DNA from: Schleiferiaceae bacterium
GTDB lineage: Bacteria > Bacteroidota > Bacteroidia > Flavobacteriales > Schleiferiaceae
NCBI GenBank assembly: GCA_023260615.1
Contig: JALQUY010000034.1
Coordinates: 1,473-13,514, forward strand
Direction of reading: 5' to 3'
DNA length: 12,042 nucleotides
Of the stretch, positions 6,975 to 12,042 are shown piece after piece. Position numbers and translations under genes: made by a program. The notes below the pieces were generated by a model that saw only the letters and a program-made list of their open reading frames with translations, did not search any database and was not told where the DNA came from. Position 1 is the stretch's first letter. Each line of letters opens with the position of its first letter.

Positions 6975-8333
6975 TCAGTTTGCGTCCCACCAGAGGCGGA
7001 AGGTTGAGCTCACTCCAAACTTGTCGTCAGGAGAAGAACTCAATGGCATGGGTACGTTTTCGCTGTTGTACAAGTACTCACCCTCAGGGTAAGGCATACG
7101 ACGAGGAATACCGCCCAAGTTGGCATCTGCAGGGGCCGAAATCATCGGATACCCCGTGCGGCGCCAGTCGGTCCAGGCCTCCACGTGCGTGTACATCGCA
7201 ACGTACTTTTCATTCATAATCAATTCCAAATCCGTGGTCGCGGGCAAAGCAGCGATGTAGGCAGCAGCATCCGCTGCATCTACACCCAAGTATGCCATAT
7301 TGCTCGTGATAGCGGCTTCAAGGCTCGTACGTGCTGCAGACGCGTCGCCAGAGGCGAGTTGTGCTTCAGCCAAGATGTACAAGATCTCATGCTCCGTCAC
7401 GATGGGCACCTCTGCCGTGGCTGCACCGTAGAAAGGCAAGTAGAAGTAGCCACTTGCGCTGTCTCCACGGTAGATAGCCTCACGAGGATCGTTCGCTGCC
7501 ACCATCATGTCGAACATCGTGCCCGTCTGGATGATGTAGCCGTCGCGATCGATGACCGTGAACTGGTACCAAGGATTTTGGTTCGTGCTAGACTCAAAAG
7601 CCAAACCTGCACCTACATTGCCTTGGAGCGCGGCTTGACACGCAGCGATCACATTGGCAGCATTGTAGGCAGACGTCTTGGACAAGTGGTTCAAGTAACG
7701 AGCACCCAATGCGGTGGCAGTCGTTGCCCACGCGGAGAGGTCGCCTCCGTGAATCAAATCATCCGAACCTGGCATCAAGCTAGAAGGCGTACCCAAATCC
7801 GCCACACCTTCTTGAAGAAGCGTAGCAATGGCCGCGTAGATATCCGCCTGGGAATCATAGCTAGCGCGAAGGTTAGTCGCGCCTTGCAAGGCCTGAGAGT
7901 AGGGAATATCGCCGAAGTGATCCGTCAATACACCTAGGTACATTGCCGTCATGATCTTGGCAATTCCACGGTAGGCATAGGCCTCTTTCTCCGTGGCCTT
8001 GTCCATGACCAACTTCAGGTCGTACATGCCTCCAGCGTAGGCCAAGCCCCAGGGGCTATCGAAGTCGCCTTCACCGATCTGTGCATAGCGGTTGTGCGCC
8101 AGAGACTGGCGGTCGTTACCCGTCATTTGCTGCATGAAAATGCAAGACAAACGGGGCAATACATCGCCTTGCATCATGCCGTAGGACGCTTGTGCCGAAG
8201 GCAACAATACGTTCATGGGCACATCCGCAGGACGGTTTTGGTCAATCTTGTATTCCTCTAACCATGCATCACTACAGGAGGTCATGAGGAGCGCTGAGCT
8301 CACAAGAGCTGTAAGTAAAATTCGTGCTTTCAT
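6975..8333 (-). CDS. SusD/RagB-family outer-membrane lipoprotein (SusD_2-like)
   Basis: This is the surface-exposed lipoprotein that caps a SusC transporter and captures its ligand. The 452 residues start with a lipoprotein signal, MKARILLTALVSSALLMTSC, with C20 as the lipidated cysteine; SDAW follows it. The mature protein shows the helix-rich SusD pattern: NRPADVPMNVLLPSAQ near 33-48, FGDIPYSQALQG at 140-151, EHEILYILAEAQLASGD (a TPR-like helix) and a C-terminal region with AWTDWRRTGYP and a final WWDAN. This fits the SusD-like_2 (PF12771) type better than the classic starch SusD. The ligand (glycan, peptide or other) cannot be told from the sequence. The ATG at 8333 is 12 bp after the susC stop and has a weak AGGA upstream, so the pair is co-transcribed with susC first. 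Confidence 0.93.
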   Translation of the reverse strand: MKARILLTALVSSALLMTSCSDAWLEEYKIDQNRPADVPMNVLLPSAQASYGMMQGDVLPRLSCIFMQQMTGNDRQSLAHNRYAQIGEGDFDSPWGLAYAGGMYDLKLVMDKATEKEAYAYRGIAKIMTAMYLGVLTDHFGDIPYSQALQGATNLRASYDSQADIYAAIATLLQEGVADLGTPSSLMPGSDDLIHGGDLSAWATTATALGARYLNHLSKTSAYNAANVIAACQAALQGNVGAGLAFESSTNQNPWYQFTVIDRDGYIIQTGTMFDMMVAANDPREAIYRGDSASGYFYLPFYGAATAEVPIVTEHEILYILAEAQLASGDASAARTSLEAAITSNMAYLGVDAADAAAYIAALPATTDLELIMNEKYVAMYTHVEAWTDWRRTGYPMISAPADANLGGIPRRMPYPEGEYLYNSENVPMPLSSSPDDKFGVSSTFRLWWDAN

Positions 8334-8345
8334 AGTTCCTAAGGA

Positions 8346-11300
8346 TTAGAGGTTAGCTTTCAAACCGAAGATGACACCACGCGTGTTAGGCATGTTGAAG
8401 TAATCCGCACCTTGGCTGTTGGTAGCACCGGACAAGTTGGTCTCGGGATCCACACCGCGGTAAGGCGTGCTCAACCACAAATTGCGACCGGTAACCGACA
8501 AGGTGAGGCCTTTCAAGAAAGAACCTTCCAACACTTTGTCTTCAAAACGGTAGCTCATGCCGACCTGGCGCAAACGCACCCAGCTGCCGTCCTCAATGAA
8601 GGGACGAGAAGCGCCGGTAAAACCGGACAAGGGTCCGAGTGCATACGAATCGATATCGTGCAAAATAGCCGTGGTATTGGCTTGACCGCTCACGTCGACA
8701 CCATCGATGGTGGTTCCAGGAGCGTAAACACCGCTGTTACCAGCAACTACGTCATGCCATACGAAGGTCTCTCCACGCTTCACGCCGTCAGGAGTCATTT
8801 CCGTGTCGTAGTGCGTTCCGAAGTAGTACAACGCACCGCGCGTACCGTTCCAGATATCGCCACCTTGACGAATGTCCCACAACATGTTAAAGCTGAAGTT
8901 CTTGTAATCCACGTTGGTGGTGATGCCCATCAAGTAGTCAGGGTTTGGATTGCCTACGACCACTTCTGTGGAGCTGTAGACAGGGTAGCCAAACTCATCC
9001 ACCAAGGCATTGCCTGCATCGTCGCGGAGCCAATCATCTCCATACAAGGTTCCGTAGGCTTCACCTTCTACAAGGCGCTGGTTTGCACCAAAGAAGCCCC
9101 ATGGCAAACCAATGACGTCAACCCCATCCGCCAACTTAATAACGGTGTTGCGGTTGCGTGTGAAGGTCATACCTGCATTGATTTTCAAATCTTCAGAGGA
9201 AACGAGATCGGCATTCATGGCAATTTCCACCCCTTTGTTGCTCATAGAGCCTGCGTTGATGAAGGAGGAAGAGAAGCCAGAAGAAGCTGCAACAGGTACA
9301 GCAATGATCAAATCTTCGGAACGCTGATCGTAGAGCGTGATGTCTGCATATACACGGTCCTTGAACAAGCGCATTTCGGCGCCGATTTCGTTGGTGATCG
9401 CGTATTCAGGACGAAGCTCTGGATTGCCCAAGGTGTTGCTCATGCTGAAACCGGTTTGGCCCTGGAAAGGGAATCCGATACCCGTGATCCAGCCCGAACC
9501 TGCACTCGCTTGGTTGAAGTAGGTAGCGTTAGAGCCAAAGCCGGGCTCAGAACCCACTTTTGCCGAACTCGCACGGAGCTTCAAGAAAGAAAGCACATCG
9601 TTGTCCATGTCCAGCATGTCCGTAACCACCAAGCCCAATGAGATAGAGGGGTAAATGATGGGCGTGCTAACGTTACCAAAGGTGGAAGCTTGGTCGCGAC
9701 GGAAGGTTCCAGTCAAGAACAAGTAATCGTCGTAGCCAACTTGGGCTTCTCCGTACACACCCCACAAGCGGCGACCCACGTTTGACTCATAGGCAAACTG
9801 GTCTGTTGCGTTGCTCATGTTGTAGAAGTCGGGAATGACCAAACCAACACCGTAGCCCGTTACAGACTTGCGGTTGCGCTGGTTGGCGTTGAAACCTACC
9901 AAGAAGTTGCTGGAAATCTTTCCAAAATCCTTGCTGTAACGCGCCGTCAAATCGTGGTTGGTTTCCTGTACGTTGTACATCTCATCCGTGATGGAGCCCT
10001 GAGGCAGGGTGCGTGAATACTTGGCAATGATCTGCTTGCGCACATCCGTGTACGTATCCAATCCATAGCGGTAGTTGATGAAGACGTTTTCTACGGGAGA
10101 CCACTCCAATTGAGTGTATCCAAACACGCGGTTTACCTTATCCGTGAATGGGTTTTTGTTGATGGTCCAGTAGGGGTTGTCGTAGCCACCACCATTGCGG
10201 TAGTTGCGTTGCGTTCCATCGGCATTTTCATATCCGGCAGAGTTGTCGAACGAAGGAGGCGTACGGAGCAATCCAAGCATCAAACCCGAAAGGTTTGAAC
10301 CTTGCTGCACACGGTAACCACCCGAATTGGAGTACGCCAACGAAGCCGTCGCCTTCAGGTTAGAGGCGATTTGGCCCGAACCCGTCAAACGAATCGTCGT
10401 ACGATCGAAGCGGTTCAGAGGAACGATGCCTTCATCCGCCAAGTTTGATACAGAGAGGTAGTAGCTCGAACGCTGACCACCGCCAGAAACCGTTACACTG
10501 TTGTTACGACGCAGACCACGGCGGAAGAAATCTCCCGTGTTGTCATACGAAGGTGCACCCCAGCGCACCGCTGCGCTAGAATCCTGAGTGGTCATGCCAT
10601 TGGCATCAACCCCCAAGGTAGACAGAGCAGGCCCCCATGAGAATGGATTGCTCGTTCCGCCGTAGTAGCCACCAAAATAGCCTTGAGAATAGGTCTTCTG
10701 AGTTGCGGGCAACTTGTTGACTTCAGAGATTTCATAGCTGCTGTTGACGCTCACCTGGAAATCCTGACCGTAACCGCCCTTTTTGGTGGTGATCAAAATA
10801 ACACCGTTTGCACCACGCGTACCGTAAAGTGCAGCTGCAGCGCCCCCTTTGAGGACCGAAATGCTTTCGATGTCATCCGGGTTGATGTCAATTGCTCGGT
10901 TAGAGTAGGCAACACCTGCGCGCAGGTCTTCCGTTCCAATTTGGGAGTTGTCAATGGGCACACCATCCACTACCATCAGTGGCTGGTTGTCATTGGACGT
11001 GAACGTGGCGTTACCGCGAATTTTAATGTAGGACGCTGCACCTGCGGCACCGGATGAATTCGTGACTTGTACGCCACTCACCTTAGCCGAGATACCGGAT
11101 ACCACATTGGATTCACCGGAGTTGGCGATCTTGTCACCACCCACATTCTCAATGGCAAATCCCACGGACTTCTTGTCCCGTGAGATACCAAGCGCCGTTA
11201 CGACTACTTCATCCAACTTCGAGGAAGATGGGCTCAGGGACACGTTCACCGTGCTGCCTGCCACCTTCACTTCAGCGGAAGTGTAGCCTAACGAAGCAAA

Positions 11301-11513
11301 CTGCAACACATCTCCAGTGTTGGCGCGAATCGAGTAGACCCCGTCAAAATTGGTGATGGCTGCAGCACCACTGCCTGCCACCTTAACGGAGACGGAGGGC
11401 AGTGCTTCACCGGAAGATGCATCTGTGACTTTACCTGTAACCGTTTGAGCCCAAACAGAGGCAGATAAACACATAGCAACCCCCAATGAAAGGAGTTTTA
11501 AACTGCGTTTCAT
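8346..11513 (-). CDS. SusC/RagA-family TonB-dependent outer-membrane transporter
   Basis: This is the energy-coupled beta-barrel importer of the pair. The 1055 residues begin with a signal peptide (about 1-22, cleavage after VWA, then QTVTGKVTD). A carboxypeptidase-regulatory-like beta-sandwich follows at about 23-95 (DGVYSIRANTGDVLQFASLGY). A TonB-box-like segment LDEVVVTALGI spans 100-110. The plug domain (about 115-245) carries the SusC hallmarks VVDGVPIDN, INPDDIESISVLKGGAAAAL and YGTRGANGVILITTKKGG. The rest is a TonB-dependent barrel ending in RGVIFGLKANL. There is no STN domain, so no sign of FecIR-style signalling. Length is normal for the family. The start at 11513 gives a proper signal peptide and is preceded by an A-rich leader without a Shine-Dalgarno site, as is usual in Bacteroidota. 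Transport needs TonB-ExbBD encoded elsewhere. No enzyme gene is next to it to suggest a substrate. Confidence 0.96.
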   Translation of the reverse strand: MKRSLKLLSLGVAMCLSASVWAQTVTGKVTDASSGEALPSVSVKVAGSGAAAITNFDGVYSIRANTGDVLQFASLGYTSAEVKVAGSTVNVSLSPSSSKLDEVVVTALGISRDKKSVGFAIENVGGDKIANSGESNVVSGISAKVSGVQVTNSSGAAGAASYIKIRGNATFTSNDNQPLMVVDGVPIDNSQIGTEDLRAGVAYSNRAIDINPDDIESISVLKGGAAAALYGTRGANGVILITTKKGGYGQDFQVSVNSSYEISEVNKLPATQKTYSQGYFGGYYGGTSNPFSWGPALSTLGVDANGMTTQDSSAAVRWGAPSYDNTGDFFRRGLRRNNSVTVSGGGQRSSYYLSVSNLADEGIVPLNRFDRTTIRLTGSGQIASNLKATASLAYSNSGGYRVQQGSNLSGLMLGLLRTPPSFDNSAGYENADGTQRNYRNGGGYDNPYWTINKNPFTDKVNRVFGYTQLEWSPVENVFINYRYGLDTYTDVRKQIIAKYSRTLPQGSITDEMYNVQETNHDLTARYSKDFGKISSNFLVGFNANQRNRKSVTGYGVGLVIPDFYNMSNATDQFAYESNVGRRLWGVYGEAQVGYDDYLFLTGTFRRDQASTFGNVSTPIIYPSISLGLVVTDMLDMDNDVLSFLKLRASSAKVGSEPGFGSNATYFNQASAGSGWITGIGFPFQGQTGFSMSNTLGNPELRPEYAITNEIGAEMRLFKDRVYADITLYDQRSEDLIIAVPVAASSGFSSSFINAGSMSNKGVEIAMNADLVSSEDLKINAGMTFTRNRNTVIKLADGVDVIGLPWGFFGANQRLVEGEAYGTLYGDDWLRDDAGNALVDEFGYPVYSSTEVVVGNPNPDYLMGITTNVDYKNFSFNMLWDIRQGGDIWNGTRGALYYFGTHYDTEMTPDGVKRGETFVWHDVVAGNSGVYAPGTTIDGVDVSGQANTTAILHDIDSYALGPLSGFTGASRPFIEDGSWVRLRQVGMSYRFEDKVLEGSFLKGLTLSVTGRNLWLSTPYRGVDPETNLSGATNSQGADYFNMPNTRGVIFGLKANL

Positions 11514-11538
11514 GCGATATTGTTTTTGTTAGACCTCC

Positions 11539-11571
11539 CTAATATACGCACGATACCGGTTTTAATTGCAA
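11539..11571 (-). promoter_or_regulatory. Possible susC promoter
   Basis: On the minus strand, TTG (11571-11569) is followed after 22 nt by TATATTAG (11546-11539). This differs from the Bacteroidota -7 consensus TAnnTTTG at one base, and the spacing is within the 17-23 nt reported for Flavobacterium. Transcription would begin about 20 nt before the susC ATG. The nearby GGGAGG is too far from the start to act as an ordinary Shine-Dalgarno site. This is a pattern match only. Confidence 0.35.
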
Positions 11572-11626
11572 CAAATTCGGGTATTAGCCCCGAATACAAG
11601 CGGTTATTGAGGTATAAAACCCGTAT
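11553..11626. repeat. Inverted repeat with 11-bp arms upstream of susC
   Basis: ATACCGGTTTT at 11553-11563 and AAAACCCGTAT at 11616-11626 are inverted copies with one mismatch, separated by 52 bp. They lie inside the same interval as the direct repeats and enclose a smaller inverted repeat. They could be two half-sites of a looping regulator or chance in an AT-rich region. Confidence 0.4.
11575..11595. promoter_or_regulatory. Candidate operator: 7-bp perfect inverted repeat with 7-nt spacer
   Basis: ATTCGGG (11575-11581) and CCCGAAT (11589-11595) flank TATTAGC. The size and spacing suit a dimeric helix-turn-helix regulator. It sits just upstream of the possible susC -33 element. No regulator gene is in the window, and a repeat of this length can occur by chance. 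Confidence 0.3.
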
Positions 11627-11676
11627 TATACGCACCTAATTCTACATTCATGAAGCATCCGCTCATAGGCTGAAAT

Positions 11677-11705
11677 AAAAAAGCCGCCCCGTTTCCGGGG
11701 CGGCT
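11677..11705 (-). terminator. Intrinsic terminator after the second SusD-like gene
   Basis: On the minus strand there is a perfect 10-bp GC stem (arms 11696-11705 and 11682-11691, 4-nt loop), then six T (plus-strand A run 11677-11682). It lies 27 nt beyond the stop of the partial SusD-like gene. All 29 bp are identical to 6919-6947 after the other susD. It separates the upstream SusCD module from the susC promoter region. Confidence 0.92.
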
Positions 11706-11732
11706 TCACGCAAGAGCGTTTATGTAGGTCGC

Positions 11733-12042
11733 TTAGTTAGCGTCCCAGAATACTTTGGAGAAACGGTCGTCGTTACCACCGCGAGCGGCAGCAACGTTGG
11801 TACCGTTCAAAGAGTACTCGTCAATACCGTAGGACATACGGTAAGGAGTCACCGTCTGAGCTTCCTCAGCTACATTCATAGCAGGGTAGTCATACTGACG
11901 CTGGGTGGCCCAAGCTTCGTTGCCACGTGTGTACATAGCAATCCACTTCTGAACACCGATGCGCTCTTTCCACATGGTAGCATCCCAAGCAACGTCGGTT
12001 TGCGCCAAATAGGTAGCAGCATCTGATGCAGAACCGCCCCAT
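11733..12042 (-). CDS. SusD-like protein, C-terminal 102 residues (5' part beyond right edge)
   Basis: The frame is open from base 12041 to the TAA at 11735-11733. No internal start should be assumed: a TTG near 12008 is inside the coding sequence. The visible tail shares the layout of the complete SusD in this window. Its WIAMYTRGNEAWATQRQYDYP matches VAMYTHVEAWTDWRRTGYP here, PYRMSYGIDEYSLNGTNV matches PRRMPYPEGEYLYNSENV, and the ends are FWDAN and WWDAN. The two are clearly diverged paralogues, not a recent copy. By analogy its susC partner should lie further right. The protein is expected to be an outer-membrane lipoprotein for nutrient capture, but the lipobox is outside the window and the ligand is unknown. 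Confidence 0.85.
   Translation of the reverse strand, partial: WGGSASDAATYLAQTDVAWDATMWKERIGVQKWIAMYTRGNEAWATQRQYDYPAMNVAEEAQTVTPYRMSYGIDEYSLNGTNVAAARGGNDDRFSKVFWDAN

Larger units (their letters stand above)
11543..11635 (-). repeat. Pair of 9-bp direct repeats upstream of susC
   Basis: The plus-strand word TATACGCAC (GTGCGTATA in the direction of susC) occurs at 11543-11551 and again at 11627-11635. The copies start exactly 84 bp apart, and each is followed in the susC direction by a similar AT-rich then GGG-containing tail. The susC-proximal copy overlaps the possible -7 element. Function is unknown; regulator binding is one possibility. Confidence 0.5.

Noticed and set aside
6229..6990. 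253-codon minus-strand ORF across efp and its terminator
   Set aside because: It reads through efp in antisense and across both terminators, with no domain.
6680..7219. Plus-strand ORF spanning the efp end and susD end
   Set aside because: Crosses two terminators and lies antisense to susD; the composition is shadow-like.
7185..7937. 250-codon plus-strand ORF inside susD
   Set aside because: Antisense to a well-supported SusD lipoprotein; no recognisable motif.
8412..9641. 409-codon plus-strand ORF inside susC
   Set aside because: Antisense to the SusC barrel region; histidine- and valine-rich shadow without domain features.
11514..11676. Riboswitch or small RNA in the susC upstream region
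   Set aside because: The leader after the likely start site is too short and no known riboswitch core or stable extended fold is visible.
12006..12008. TTG as start of a 91-residue gene at the right edge
   Set aside because: The same frame stays open with SusD-like residues to the edge, so the TTG is an internal leucine codon of a longer gene.

Overview
The window looks like a chromosomal segment of a Bacteroidota bacterium, probably flavobacterial or cryomorphaceae-like with an unusually GC-rich genome (mid-50s percent by eye). Four things support this: a PorX-type response regulator (the type IX secretion regulator), a fused LpxC-FabZ, a SusC/SusD pair, and start regions that are AT-rich or lack clear Shine-Dalgarno sites. 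No mobile element, CRISPR array, tRNA or rRNA was seen.

Left edge (1-1186, minus strand): the 5' 395 codons of porX, a CheY receiver joined to a PglZ domain. The gene runs off the left edge. It is divergent, across 38 bp, from a tight plus-strand operon (1225-6783). That operon encodes an HD-domain nucleotide phosphohydrolase, lpxD, the bifunctional lpxC/fabZ, lpxA, a small unusual ABC ATPase and efp. Neighbouring genes overlap by 13 bp, overlap by 4 bp, are 2 bp apart, abut at 0 bp and are 21 bp apart, in that order, and two or three start with GTG. LpxA, LpxC and LpxD supply the first three dedicated lipid A steps, and FabZ serves the fatty-acid cycle that supplies their hydroxyacyl-ACP. 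An intrinsic terminator follows efp.

Right half (6918-12042, minus strand): a SusC/SusD outer-membrane uptake pair. It comprises susC (1055 aa TonB-dependent receptor) and then susD (452 aa lipoprotein), with a terminator after susD. About 150 bp upstream of susC lies the 3' end of a second SusD-like gene, which enters from the right edge and has its own terminator. That terminator is identical over 29 bp to the first one and sits at the same distance from its stop codon. This indicates two SusCD modules in tandem. The roughly 120 bp between the second terminator and susC holds a plausible Bacteroidota-type promoter and several direct and inverted repeats that could be regulator sites.

Most of this content is recognisable core or common Bacteroidota biology, and I see no convincing previously undescribed system. 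The points most worth a second look are the porX/HD/lipid A linkage, the ABC ATPase with altered Q- and H-loops, the repeat-rich susC promoter region and the duplicated terminator.
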